A stretch of DNA of 64,000 bases from Klebsiella africana (GTDB taxonomy: Bacteria > Pseudomonadota > Gammaproteobacteria > Enterobacterales > Enterobacteriaceae), in the NCBI RefSeq assembly GCF_020526085.1, contig NZ_CP084875.1:135822-199821 (forward strand), written 5' to 3'. Under the pieces are notes generated by a model. That model worked only from the letters and a program-made list of their open reading frames with translations. It searched no databases and had not been told where the DNA came from. A program made the translations under genes and the position numbers. Every line of letters starts with the position of its first letter. The first letter of the stretch is position 1. Of the stretch, positions 1 through 9,402 are shown piece after piece.

Positions 1-979
1 TTACACCTATACGTTTTCGTCCGCCCTTCCGTGTCGACCAGTCATGAACAGAATCACCAAGCCTATGACAACATTCCGGTCCTTCCGCTTCCGGTACGGG
101 ATACAGCATCGAAAGCCTGTACTGTGATCTAGGCATGAAATAACTGAATCTGCGTTCGCACATAGCATCCTGGCCCATGGTTTTCATCAACATTCCTTGC
201 CTGTGCAACTTGGTAATCATTCGTTGAGTTAATAATGATGAAACCCTGACTGAATCGTCGTTTGCAAAAACATGGCCGGTTAGCGGATAGAGGTTACCAT
301 CACAACCTGCACAAAAATGGGCACTCAGATTGTCAGCCCCAGCTGTAACCTTCACACAGTCAGCCGCGCACCACATTGAAGCAATAGGATTTGCGAAAAC
401 AACTGCCTCAGGATTTAATACGAGCGTAAGCAGGTCATTTTCCCAGAGCGGGTCTACTTCACTAATGTAGGTAAGAGATGGGTCAATATAAGGCTCAGCG
501 GTACAATCCCCCATAATGAGGAGCTTAAGCATCACCAGGATCGGAAACTCCCATAAGTGAACATCATAAAACCCTGCCTCATTACCCCCTTTGGGCCTGT
601 TAGTTGCTCCTTTCCCCATATCGAAGCTGGAAGACTGAAGACTCACCCCTTCAAGGAATGGCGAACACCATGGGGACTGTACAACCTCTACTATTTTTAC
701 TGGTTGGAAAAACGACAGTTGCCATCCTACCTCTGGGACCCCATTTTGATCTGTGCAATAACATACTGGCTGAGATGGTGCAGCCCCTTCTGGTGATGAG
801 CCTACTCCCATAATGCGCATTGGAAAAATACAGCTCCAACAGATGTTTTTAATCAAACCTTTCCAAACACCAGCCGATTGACAGATTCCGCTACCCGTCT
901 CAGCCCCAATCGCCATTCCTGGTAAAGCCAGGCTGAGCATGACAGCAGTGAATGCTGACAAAAGTAACTTTCGAATCAT
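1..979 (-). CDS. trhU: TraU-family conjugation protein TrhU (3' end beyond window)
   Basis: Translating the minus strand from the ATG at 979 gives an uninterrupted frame to the window edge (about 326 codons), so the C-terminus is missing. The product starts with a signal peptide (MIRKLLLSAFTAVML...PGMAIGAE) and is rich in cysteines with TraU-like stretches (ICWSCIFP, CYCTDQNG, MWCAADCV, CAGCDGN, CEC/CC clusters near the end). TraU-family proteins are periplasmic, disulphide-rich factors needed for F-type mating-pair formation and DNA transfer. The start overlaps the stop of trhW (ATGA), as expected in the IncHI order trhP-trhW-trhU. A copy of the dispersed AAAAGTAACTTTC palindrome lies inside codons 3-7. 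The trh name is by family and position. Confidence 0.88.
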   Translation of the reverse strand, partial: MIRKLLLSAFTAVMLSLALPGMAIGAETGSGICQSAGVWKGLIKNICWSCIFPMRIMGVGSSPEGAAPSQPVCYCTDQNGVPEVGWQLSFFQPVKIVEVVQSPWCSPFLEGVSLQSSSFDMGKGATNRPKGGNEAGFYDVHLWEFPILVMLKLLIMGDCTAEPYIDPSLTYISEVDPLWENDLLTLVLNPEAVVFANPIASMWCAADCVKVTAGADNLSAHFCAGCDGNLYPLTGHVFANDDSVRVSSLLTQRMITKLHRQGMLMKTMGQDAMCERRFSYFMPRSQYRLSMLYPVPEAEGPECCHRLGDSVHDWSTRKGGRKRIGV

Positions 980-2337
980 TGAGCGGCCTCTTTTTCTGAT
1001 TGCTGATTTATACGCGTATACTCGCGTACATCTGCCTGAGCAAACTGCTGTACTTTGAAGTAGGTTCCTTCAACCGATATGATCGTAGGAGTGGACTTAA
1101 TCAGGAACCGGCTAATTATTTCAGGATTGATTTTGTACATCTGCCCATAGAACTGGCCGCGCAACTCCTCTAAATGCTTCCAGCCATCATCACGTTTGAT
1201 CCGCGTAAAAATGGGCATCACTTTTCCTTCGCCAAAACGGTGACGAAACTGTATTTTGGCCCATGTCAGCTGCTCGGAATTCATTGGGTCAAAAACGATC
1301 ATTGTCAGTTTCTGTGGAAATTGAGCAAGAGGATTTCCCTTCTGCCCTGCGGCAGCAATGAGGTTACCTTGGTTATCTCTAATATCTTGGTTTACCTGAA
1401 TTGTTGGGTCGATATACCAGATTTTATTCTCGTCAGATACGGGAAGGGACGCCATCCACTGATTTTGCCAAGTTGATTTTATTGCGTTCTTTTTGGCCGC
1501 CTCCCAGTCATATTTATTACTTCTCTCCTCAAGTTCCTGTACAATACTTTTCTCTTTTATAGGGAATGTTTGGGCTGAAACCGGGAAGGTTGTTTTTTCT
1601 GGGTTTTCCTCGATCTGTTTCATGAAATACTTAATGTTAATCGACCCACTAATCTTGTAGGTTTTATCATCTTTTCTGTACACCATCGTTGGAACTTCTT
1701 TTACGCTATACTGGGTAAAACTTTCCGGATCGAGGGTGACTAAAGGTTCTTTTTTTATTTTTGCTTTAGATATATAATCACGCAGCACTACCTGCATCTG
1801 AATAAGGTTTTCTACACCTTCCTTAAGCCCCCTGAACACCACGCGCGCATTGTTTTCCGATGCTGTTTTAATCAGGTCTATCAATACATAGTCTGGCATG
1901 CTGAATGATGCAAATATTGTCAAGCCATTATCAGTCGATAGTTCTTCATTTTTGTTGTTATCTAATTTACGTTCGAAGTCCTGTGCAGTAATCCCCGACC
2001 TCCCAAACATTTTTTCAACGTTGGAAGACTGGGTTCGCATTGACTCGTTTTTTGACTTGTTAATTGTGTCTGCCTCTTCAGAGAAGGCCTCTGTAGACTG
2101 ATTCTTTTTTATGTCCTGCGCAATATCACTCATCGCTTCCGCTTCACGCAGCTTACCTGTGTGTTCTATCACCGCACGCACACTGTCGGAGACAGAGCTG
2201 GGATTGTACCGGGGTGTGCCGACAATCGACTCTATGCTTTGAGTCTTTGCATGATCAATAGAGTCATCGGCATATGACAGAGAAGTAGCTAACAGGCAGC
2301 TAAAAAGTAACTTTTTAATACATTCAGAAGATGGCAT
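976..2337 (-). CDS. trhW: TrbC-TraW fusion pilus assembly protein TrhW
   Basis: 453 aa starting at ATG 2337, chosen because it gives a clean signal peptide (MPSSECIKKLLFSCLLATSLSYA) and has an SD (AGGAAAAG); a longer frame upstream only reads through trhP. The middle part carries a TrbC-type domain (around residues 115-240; SFSMPD...NARVVFRGLKEG), and the C-terminal third is TraW-like (around 275-425; NPLAQFPQKL, QLTWAKIQF, STPTIISVEG). F encodes TrbC and TraW as separate proteins; the fused form is what IncHI-type systems carry. The product is periplasmic and acts with TraU in pilus assembly and retraction. It overlaps trhP upstream and trhU downstream. A palindrome copy (2302-2316) sits in the signal-peptide codons. 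Confidence 0.87.
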   Translation of the reverse strand: MPSSECIKKLLFSCLLATSLSYADDSIDHAKTQSIESIVGTPRYNPSSVSDSVRAVIEHTGKLREAEAMSDIAQDIKKNQSTEAFSEEADTINKSKNESMRTQSSNVEKMFGRSGITAQDFERKLDNNKNEELSTDNGLTIFASFSMPDYVLIDLIKTASENNARVVFRGLKEGVENLIQMQVVLRDYISKAKIKKEPLVTLDPESFTQYSVKEVPTMVYRKDDKTYKISGSINIKYFMKQIEENPEKTTFPVSAQTFPIKEKSIVQELEERSNKYDWEAAKKNAIKSTWQNQWMASLPVSDENKIWYIDPTIQVNQDIRDNQGNLIAAAGQKGNPLAQFPQKLTMIVFDPMNSEQLTWAKIQFRHRFGEGKVMPIFTRIKRDDGWKHLEELRGQFYGQMYKINPEIISRFLIKSTPTIISVEGTYFKVQQFAQADVREYTRINQQSEKEAAQ

Positions 2338-2848
2338 ATGCTTTTCCTGTGATTGTCGTTTCTGGTATTGTTCCCCAAAAACGGGAATCCCATGAGTAAT
2401 CGGTCTGGCCAACTACGAAAATGTGTCCAGCTGGAACCGTGATTTCACGGTTCAGAATTTGCGGTTCAATATGGTATTTTTTAGCAATACGCCTTCCGTC
2501 AACCCGGAAAATACGGTCGCCATTTTTAACGTATGTTTCTGTAATCTGGATTTTGTCCCCACCCTTACCAGCAACGATTTTTATAACCTTCTCACCAGGT
2601 TTAATGAATCGAACATCTCTGTCCATGGTGAAGTTAATCATATCCCCAATTTCATAGTCCTTATCATATTTATCCACCATGTAATAATCAGCTGGAATAC
2701 AGCCGTGCAGGAGTCCATGCCCCAGAGTGAAGCGGGAAAAGAACAGATGCATTAATACCGAGATGATCACCAGGTGCAGAATCAGTGATTTATCAACTCG
2801 TAAAACACCTCTTCTGTGCGGAGAAAGATATCTAAGGGACATCAACAT
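2324..2848 (-). CDS. trhP: Conjugative transfer signal peptidase TrhP (S26 family)
   Basis: 174 aa, S26 signal peptidase/TraF type. An N-terminal membrane segment (about residues 20-40) is followed by S26-like landmarks: GD.I.F near the first third, a basic KIVAGKGGD stretch, and the C-terminal box (FVVGQTDYSWDSRFWGTIPE) typical of the family's GDN.xxSxDSR motif. In IncHI plasmids TrhP matures the TrhA pilin and is linked to its cyclisation, as TraF does in RP4; this role is family knowledge, not seen here. It is the first gene of the trhP-trhW-trhU group and lies downstream of a strong terminator. The start at 2848 has an AGGA-type SD; 2842 is an alternative. Confidence 0.85.
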   Translation of the reverse strand: MLMSLRYLSPHRRGVLRVDKSLILHLVIISVLMHLFFSRFTLGHGLLHGCIPADYYMVDKYDKDYEIGDMINFTMDRDVRFIKPGEKVIKIVAGKGGDKIQITETYVKNGDRIFRVDGRRIAKKYHIEPQILNREITVPAGHIFVVGQTDYSWDSRFWGTIPETTITGKAYAIF

Positions 2849-2937
2849 GAGATGGGTCCTGAATGATTATTTCAGGATATTATGCCCGAAAGGAAGAGAC
2901 CATTTGCTGAATAACAAGATGATTTTAATCATTTACC

Positions 2938-2965
2938 AAAAAAAATAGCCCCTGACTCAGGGGCT
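2938..2965 (-). terminator. Intrinsic terminator after the 1414-aa Ig-like gene
   Basis: The stem TAGCCCC/GGGGCTA (2946-2965) is followed, reading the minus strand, by a run of eight T. It sits 20 bp past the stop of the large Ig-like gene and upstream of trhP, so trhP-W-U probably has its own promoter between about 2850 and 2940. Confidence 0.85.
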
Positions 2966-2985
2966 ACTCAAGAGAATGACTTATG

Positions 2986-5900
2986 TCAGTTATTCAATGT
3001 AATGAAACTTGTCGCTGAATCACCGCTGTCATCGTAAGCCGTTATAGACACCACCAGCTTACCCTTATTTTGAGCTTTGGACAGTGTTGCAGTACTTCCG
3101 AACACACCACGAACCTGATCATTCACCTTCCAAACATAACTGGAAATCTTGCCGTCAGGATCACTGCATTTTGCAGTAAATGCCCAGCTCAGTTGCGTTT
3201 CAGTGTATGTCAGGTTACATGTAGGAGGCGTGTTCGGTATCACGTCAAAATCAACCACAACAACCCCTCTCTGACCCTGCGTACTGACAACGTCCATTTC
3301 CAGTTTATAACTACCTTCCATGATGTTCTCAAACGTCTGTGACCAGTAATTTTTGCCACCATCGACAGGCTTACCATTCAGCTTAAACGTTACATTGTCA
3401 ATTGAGTCTGCCGAGTGGGCAAGCTTAACACTGGACCTCAAGGACAGGTCCAGCGGGGCCCTCATGAACTTGTTAGAGTATTTGGGAGTAACGCTAATTT
3501 CCATCGGACTCTGTTCGTTCACGATAAAAGTGTAATCAACCCGGGCTTCATTGTTCCTGTTATCCTTCAGGACATACGTCAACGTATGTGTACCCGATTT
3601 TGTTACCTGGAACACTTTCGTCCCGTTATTGTCGCTGGACAGCGTCATCACATTTTTGTCGTATTGCCAGTCCTGGGTGAACACAACTCCAGGATAAGAA
3701 ACATCCACACCAGAGACTGATACGGTGAGTTCCGAAGGTATCATGGTGTATTTCAGTTTTGTATTCAGGCGTGGCTCCGGGAATTTGTATACCCAGGATT
3801 TTACGCTGATTTTCCGTTTTGCTATGGTTCTGTCTTTTGCCTCCGGCATGTAGGCCTGATACGTAAACGTTGCATACCCACGTTCATCTAACATGTCTTC
3901 GGTCAGGACGGTATCAAGCAGCCCCCCCCCTTGTTTTACGCTTCCATCAGGGAGCACCCACTCCTGGACAACTTTAGCATCAGATGAGTACTCGATATTA
4001 GGGTTCGTGTAGGTACCCTGCAAAGTAACTTTTTTACCTACCTCTACCTGCGAGTTCCCCTCAACCTTAACCGACAATTTCTTATGCTTAATGACAGTGA
4101 CACGAGCACGAGTTTCTTTCCATGCCGATTTCCCGGCCATCTCGTCGGTTTCGGTGTACCGTACTTTTGCAAAGATATACTTTGGCACCTCCGAGGACGT
4201 AATCATGTATTTAACCCCCCCCTCAGTCCATTCCTCTCCATCCTCTGACCACTGGACTTCAACTGCACTACCTTGTACATCTTCATTGTTATCAGTCAGT
4301 GTCACCGGGATGCTGTGCCCCTCAAGAACCTTTCCAACCGAGATAACAGGTTTAGGTTCCCGGTAAGCAACCACCGTGAGATTATCGGTATATGAGACCT
4401 TACCTGTGTATTTGTTGGTCAGTTTGGCGCGGTATAGCCACTTACCTACTTCTTTTTGTTTGATGCTTACGCTTCGAAGTCCGGTCATATCTTCAAGCGT
4501 ATTCCAGGTTGATCCATTGTTACTGGACATCTGCCATTCAGTCGGACTCAGGGAATCATAATCATCGGTACTTTTCGTTCTGAATGAGACCATTGCTGAC
4601 AGAGGAACTCGGCCTACAATAAGCGATTTAGACAGCCCACCTTCGAGGTTGGCCCCTTTATACACCCTGATACTTGTTGTTGATGTCTCACGTTTGAGTA
4701 CAAAATCTTTAAACGGACTGCGTACCGTAGCCACCGCGATGATGCGGTGACTACCCAGAGTCAGATCGTCCATGTTGAGCTCACCGGTCGCAATCCCCTC
4801 AGAGTTAACGGGCAGATCACCGGTCAGAGGAGTTCGCTCAGTTACCGAAACATCTTTACCGGTTTCTTCATCCGTAACCCATTTAGAGGTAACTTTGTAA
4901 ACCACCACATCCCACTGCCCCATTGTGGAGGCATCGTACAATGTACAGTTACAGCTGTTATTCCATTGGCCGATGTTTACCGATACCGGTACTTTCAAAC
5001 TCGTTGCTGATTTACGCTCTGCAACTTTCATATAGGCACGAATACTGAAGTTTGGAACAGTATAAACTTTGAGCACACTGGATGACTTTATACTGGCTTC
5101 ATTTTCGTAGGAAGCTTCGATGTTTACATTCGTTTGCGTCCACAATGGCGCTGCAGGTACTTTTATACGCTCAGAATAAGTTACCGGCGTATCACCACCT
5201 GATTTATTCTTGTAGGTTTTAGTTTCAGCGTCCTGGCCTTCAACCTTAGTTGTAAGGACAACGTTAGCCGGTACTGATTTTGCAAGCACCTTAGCTGCGT
5301 CCCCACCAGTGATATAAACCAGTGCTGTATCCTTACCAAGAGTCTCTACCGTTTTACTCATCTTGTATGAAATTTCAGGTGCAAACGGTTCAACGGCTTT
5401 AACGGTTTTACGGTTATGAGTGGCAATGGCTTTAGAGCCTTTTGTATTAATCACATAGACGTTGTAGTCAAGGACGTTATCGCCAACTTTAGAGAAGTAA
5501 CCCGTCAGGCCAGGAACTTTAGACTTCGAGTAAAATTCGAGACCAGATGGAACGTTGTTCCACTGAACATAACAGGCCGTTCCATAAACCGCAGTTCCGA
5601 ACTGGCTAAGAAACGCCTGAGCGTCTTCTTCAGTAGAGAAAATCTTACAGGTATTCCCTGATTGCTGAGTAACCAGCGAAGTGTAAGGACGGACGTAACC
5701 GTAAATCGTAGACGCTGATTCGATGGACTTCAGAGTGAAAGTCATCGGCATATAGGTAAAATCGATTGAATAGGTTTTGGATATACCGTTAACATTCTCA
5801 GCAACAACCGTCAATGTATGGACTTTGTTTGTTTCGAGTGACGGCATCGGCTTTAACCGGTAGATCCCTTTGACGTTTGTGGGAGTGTATGAAGCCATGA

Positions 5901-7230
5901 CGTTATCAATGACAACGCTCTTGATGTCGGCAACACCCTCTTCGCCCTGGAATGCAGCAATAACGATCTCATTCAGGAAGTACACCTGGTCCCGCTTAAC
6001 AAGCTCTGAGCCGTCCTTGAAAACGGAAACAGATGGTTCATCAGACAGTATGAGTTTAGATTCCGGTTCGGTATAACTGGAATCATTGCCCGCTGTATTA
6101 GACACAGAATATGTTGCAACGTAAGAAGCGCTGGCCAGATCGCTTATATCAAAAAAATAAACAAATTTACCCGCAACTTCCTGATATCCGGCGACAGGTT
6201 GAAGAGTTCGACGGGACGGAGTTGACCAAATTTTGTTAAAATTAAGCTCCGTACCATCATCTAAAGTAACTTTTGTCATTGGAGAGAAGCTACCATCAGG
6301 AGCAAGTGTGAGCGACATTGCAGCAGGTTTCCACCAGTCATTGGTATCTGACCGGGCAGGAACCGAGACAGCGACAGCGATCGTCTGCGGAGCAACGTAG
6401 ATATCTTTATCTCCGATCTTGAATGACCGAGCTTCTTTAGAGACGTTCCAGAAGGTATTGTCTATCGCTGGAGCGCGGTAATCCCAGCTTAATCTCACCT
6501 TAGAGGTTACTGGTGGGGAGAAGTAATTATTGAACGAGTTTAAGGTTACGCCTACATCCCTGCTTCCGAAATCGGAACTCCCATCACTGATGCCTACGCT
6601 TCCGGTCGTTATAGAACATTTTGAGGCTCCTGCAGCAATGGCGCAGGATGTCCCAGAACCGACAGACGCGACCATATCGTAGTCTCGGGGTTCAACGGTT
6701 ATATCAATATTTGAGAGTGTCTCGTTTTTAATGTATGACGTCAGTGTTGAACCGGAAGAACCGTTGCTCATTGAACCTTTTATAGAAGTAATCACAGGAG
6801 CTACAGGCGGAACAGTCTTGAAGTTGTACTCCCCTTCCTTGACTATGACTTTTTCACGTTCTGAGCCCGAGTAGTAAACGATTTGCCATGGAAGTTTGAT
6901 ATCCCCAGCGATGGCAGGGATGCCCTTCAGGGAGAATCCATTAGCAATCGGCATACCGGAATTATTAGGTAACCATTCAAACACACATTTCAGGCTACCA
7001 GCCGTACTTTTGACATTAGGATCAGAGGACACCTCGCATCCCTCAGATACCGGAATAGCTGTAACCGTACTTTCTTTCACGAAGGCCGTATTTACTTGTG
7101 AACTGGTAGAAAATTTGACATCTGGTAACGACGTCTCCAGGGTACCGGAAACCATTATCGATTCTGCGTTTGAAAAAGCACTGAACACAGAACAGAACAT
7201 CAGGAAAGAGATTTTATTAATTCTAGTCAT
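2986..7230 (-). CDS. Very large secreted Ig-like protein (1414 aa), IncHI conjugation-associated type
   Basis: 1414 aa with an N-terminal signal peptide (MTRINKISFLMFCSVFSAFSNA). The rest is Ser/Thr/Val-rich with repeated beta-sandwich-like blocks of about 80-100 residues, e.g. PVISVGKVLEGHSIPVTLTD, LSVKVEGNSQVEVGKKVTL and a C-terminal PKD/Ig-like module ending in a SISAYDDSG-type strand. Large bacterial Ig-like (Big) proteins of this type are reported as required for conjugation of IncHI plasmids such as R27, acting at the cell surface. Assignment to that group is inference from size, export signal, repeats and location inside the Tra2-like region. Few cysteines, no obvious membrane anchor or LPXTG. 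Two palindrome copies (4022, 6263) lie within it and one (7353) about 125 bp upstream. Confidence 0.8.
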   Translation of the reverse strand: MTRINKISFLMFCSVFSAFSNAESIMVSGTLETSLPDVKFSTSSQVNTAFVKESTVTAIPVSEGCEVSSDPNVKSTAGSLKCVFEWLPNNSGMPIANGFSLKGIPAIAGDIKLPWQIVYYSGSEREKVIVKEGEYNFKTVPPVAPVITSIKGSMSNGSSGSTLTSYIKNETLSNIDITVEPRDYDMVASVGSGTSCAIAAGASKCSITTGSVGISDGSSDFGSRDVGVTLNSFNNYFSPPVTSKVRLSWDYRAPAIDNTFWNVSKEARSFKIGDKDIYVAPQTIAVAVSVPARSDTNDWWKPAAMSLTLAPDGSFSPMTKVTLDDGTELNFNKIWSTPSRRTLQPVAGYQEVAGKFVYFFDISDLASASYVATYSVSNTAGNDSSYTEPESKLILSDEPSVSVFKDGSELVKRDQVYFLNEIVIAAFQGEEGVADIKSVVIDNVMASYTPTNVKGIYRLKPMPSLETNKVHTLTVVAENVNGISKTYSIDFTYMPMTFTLKSIESASTIYGYVRPYTSLVTQQSGNTCKIFSTEEDAQAFLSQFGTAVYGTACYVQWNNVPSGLEFYSKSKVPGLTGYFSKVGDNVLDYNVYVINTKGSKAIATHNRKTVKAVEPFAPEISYKMSKTVETLGKDTALVYITGGDAAKVLAKSVPANVVLTTKVEGQDAETKTYKNKSGGDTPVTYSERIKVPAAPLWTQTNVNIEASYENEASIKSSSVLKVYTVPNFSIRAYMKVAERKSATSLKVPVSVNIGQWNNSCNCTLYDASTMGQWDVVVYKVTSKWVTDEETGKDVSVTERTPLTGDLPVNSEGIATGELNMDDLTLGSHRIIAVATVRSPFKDFVLKRETSTTSIRVYKGANLEGGLSKSLIVGRVPLSAMVSFRTKSTDDYDSLSPTEWQMSSNNGSTWNTLEDMTGLRSVSIKQKEVGKWLYRAKLTNKYTGKVSYTDNLTVVAYREPKPVISVGKVLEGHSIPVTLTDNNEDVQGSAVEVQWSEDGEEWTEGGVKYMITSSEVPKYIFAKVRYTETDEMAGKSAWKETRARVTVIKHKKLSVKVEGNSQVEVGKKVTLQGTYTNPNIEYSSDAKVVQEWVLPDGSVKQGGGLLDTVLTEDMLDERGYATFTYQAYMPEAKDRTIAKRKISVKSWVYKFPEPRLNTKLKYTMIPSELTVSVSGVDVSYPGVVFTQDWQYDKNVMTLSSDNNGTKVFQVTKSGTHTLTYVLKDNRNNEARVDYTFIVNEQSPMEISVTPKYSNKFMRAPLDLSLRSSVKLAHSADSIDNVTFKLNGKPVDGGKNYWSQTFENIMEGSYKLEMDVVSTQGQRGVVVVDFDVIPNTPPTCNLTYTETQLSWAFTAKCSDPDGKISSYVWKVNDQVRGVFGSTATLSKAQNKGKLVVSITAYDDSGDSATSFITLNN

Positions 7231-7357
7231 GGAACGCTCTGATCGTAGTTATGCCATAGTTACATCTAATGTATCCTATGAACCGAGCGTATTTTTCCCA
7301 TTAAGGGAAGTATCTTCATTGAAATTCCCGTAAAACGGGAATGGCTGGACAGAAAAG

Positions 7358-7897
7358 TTACTTTTGTAGTTGAGCATTTGCATTAAGACGCATGCACGTT
7401 AGAACCGCGTCAGATGGAACCCCTGGATTTCGGGCCAGTATGACGGATAAGAGGAAAAGACCTAAGCGAAGGCAGGCGGCAGGATCAATACTAATTTTAT
7501 GTATAAAGTTAATGTCTCGCTCGTCTTTGTTGATAGCTACAACGCCCCCCTCCAACATTGCTGTGGATTTACCATCAAAAGTAACTTTTACGTTTTTGTA
7601 GACTTGCTTATTATGGTGCTTTGTTTTTTTATCTTTCAGAACAGCCTCACGAGTAAGGCGAAGAAACGCCATACACAAAGCGATCACTTCATCATCACTC
7701 AGCTTTGTTGAAAAGGCCTTTTGCCCAGTCCAGTCAAACGCGCCCGGCTTAGATGCTAAAGGCCCAGCAAGGATAAGATTCACACTGCCATTTGTCTCAG
7801 AATAATTGAGCTCAAGTGCAGTCTTGCCGGAATTAAATACCTTTTCATTTCGGTAAGGTTGATGCTGTGGAACATCATTATTTATATTTTCCACCAA
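7358..7897 (-). CDS. Conserved-looking plasmid protein of unknown function (179 aa)
   Basis: 179 aa, soluble, no signal peptide. The core (FNSGKTALELNYSETNGSVN, then KLSDDEVIALCMAFLRL, then FDGKSTAMLEGGVVAI) has strand-strand-helix character vaguely like small ssDNA-binding beta-sheet folds; I cannot assign a family. It overlaps the 134-aa gene upstream by 16 bp, so the two are probably cotranscribed, and is followed by the large Ig-like gene. AAAAGTAACTTTT occurs within its codons at 7577-7589 and AAAAGTTACTTTT directly at its 3' side (7353-7365). Confidence 0.7.
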   Translation of the reverse strand: MVENINNDVPQHQPYRNEKVFNSGKTALELNYSETNGSVNLILAGPLASKPGAFDWTGQKAFSTKLSDDEVIALCMAFLRLTREAVLKDKKTKHHNKQVYKNVKVTFDGKSTAMLEGGVVAINKDERDINFIHKISIDPAACLRLGLFLLSVILARNPGVPSDAVLTCMRLNANAQLQK

Positions 7898-8286
7898 ATA
7901 TGTCCTTCACCTTCGTTGATTAAATCCTTCACCAGACCAATGTATGTATTCCCTCCAGACTGCTTCATCGCAAAAATATAAGCACTGGTCTCTAGCATTA
8001 GATAGTCTCCCGATGGAGCACCAGGTGGAACCTCTGTAGAGCTAAGACTTTTAATGTACTCCTTTTTAACAACAGAAGGAATGTTGTTTATCATTATTGT
8101 TTTTTCATCAACGATCTTAAAATTCATACTGGTTTCAGCGCCCGCCAGACTTACGGCATGAACCGAGTTTTGCTTAAAGCTCGACAGGCTTGGTTTATTC
8201 ATAGTTAGAGAATAAATACCTAGCAGGGTAATAAGTGGAACTATGAAGAAACTAACTTTTTTAATACTCACTATCTTCATCGTCAT
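7882..8286 (-). CDS. Membrane-anchored small protein, unknown (134 aa)
   Basis: 134 aa from ATG 8286, chosen for its AGGGGGA SD; upstream extension has no SD and overlaps the previous gene heavily. One N-terminal hydrophobic segment (VSFFIVPLITLLGIYSL, about residues 9-27) anchors a periplasmic domain of about 100 residues ending GEGHIWWKI. The fold is not recognised. It overlaps the 152-aa gene upstream by 26 bp and the 179-aa gene downstream, forming a small operon. Confidence 0.65.
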   Translation of the reverse strand: MTMKIVSIKKVSFFIVPLITLLGIYSLTMNKPSLSSFKQNSVHAVSLAGAETSMNFKIVDEKTIMINNIPSVVKKEYIKSLSSTEVPPGAPSGDYLMLETSAYIFAMKQSGGNTYIGLVKDLINEGEGHIWWKI

Positions 8287-8719
8287 CAAATCCCCCTTGG
8301 GTCTGGCATGCAGTAATGTAAAGAATTCTAAGTTGATGTAGGAAATTTTCTGCTGTAGCACCACCTACAAATGTTATCATTCTGTTAATTCTGATGCCTG
8401 CATCTTCAAGCTCAAACTCAGCTATTCCACAATCCGACATTATTGTCATTGTGTTTTCATCTGGGTCTTCATCAAGCGAAGGGGGTATAATAATGGATAA
8501 GATAACAGTATCTACTGGAGCTATTTCCCAATTGTGTTCCTCTCGGGCCATAGGAATTATCTGAATAAAATACCCATCCAGGATCAAAGAAAGTGGATTG
8601 CGGGTGTTGTCAGCAAACCCAAAATTACTGGTTGCTTCTTCGAAGTTTAAGCCAGAGCGCTCAATAATCTTGAGAAGTTCCTGCTTTCGTACCCCATGGT
8701 AAATCATGCCATCTGTCAT
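8261..8719 (-). CDS. Small acidic protein, possibly YbjN/T3S-chaperone-like fold (152 aa)
   Basis: 152 aa, acidic with a DDDEDSEY tail. The order helix-strand-strand-strand and the late block FVGGATAENFLHQLRILY recall YbjN-family proteins (GG.T.E.L...LR), a fold related to type III secretion chaperones. The similarity is weak and judged by eye. It is the first gene of the leftward 8719-7358 cluster and lies opposite a long intergenic region with three palindrome-type sites. Start 8719 (ATG) chosen; an internal Met at residue 5 is possible. Confidence 0.65.
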   Translation of the reverse strand: MTDGMIYHGVRKQELLKIIERSGLNFEEATSNFGFADNTRNPLSLILDGYFIQIIPMAREEHNWEIAPVDTVILSIIIPPSLDEDPDENTMTIMSDCGIAEFELEDAGIRINRMITFVGGATAENFLHQLRILYITACQTQGGFDDDEDSEY

Positions 8720-9402
8720 CTGTAGTTACTCATGTGCTTTGATGGATAGTGTGTCGCTAAAAATCATACCAAAAACAAAGTATTCCTACCTCAGCCAGAG
8801 TGAGAAAAAGTTAACTTTCGCTCTGAACCTGTAGGTTTATCTAATCTTAGCTTAACATGTAAGCTACCGATATCTGCACCGCTCATAATTCTAAGGGCTC
8901 GTATTATTCACTTGTTGAACTAGATCATCAATCGAAAGGAGCTCATTACAACGCGCCAAAAGTTACTTTTATCAGAATGCACGCAATTTAGCTCGAATAA
9001 GAATCTGGATTGTGATTTGGTAACAGGATCTTTAACTTTAGCAATCAAAGTATGCCTTGCTTTTACATTGCAGTATCACCATTTAAATCAATATGTTATA
9101 ACGAAACACCAAGTGTTTGATAACATGCCTTTTCACTGGATCTGCGCTTACAAATGTGGCACTGAGGCAATTCTTTAACCTTGGAAAGAATGAGTTAGCC
9201 CGCGCTGGAGGTCAGACCTTTGGTTGCATTTAAACCGAGTGTGTTACATGCCTACATGGGAATGATTCTCATCAACCATTAAAAAGTCACTTTTACATAA
9301 ATCTAACAATGTACTGAAAAAAAATATTGTAAAAATAGCTTTTTTCCTCTCTGGCGACGTCATCACATCCCTCATAAATGTATGATCACACAGAGGTGAT
9401 AA
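8720..9402 (+). promoter_or_regulatory. Divergent intergenic region with three dispersed-palindrome copies
   Basis: 683 bp, AT-rich, between the leftward 152-aa gene and the rightward phosphatase-like gene. It holds AAAAAGTTAACTTTC at 8803 (one base longer in the centre), AAAAGTTACTTTT at 8958-8970 and AAAAAGTCACTTTT at 9281-9294, plus a short inverted repeat AAACAC-CAA-GTGTTT (9104-9118). No credible gene. A GAGGTGAT SD lies immediately before ATG 9403. Confidence 0.5.
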
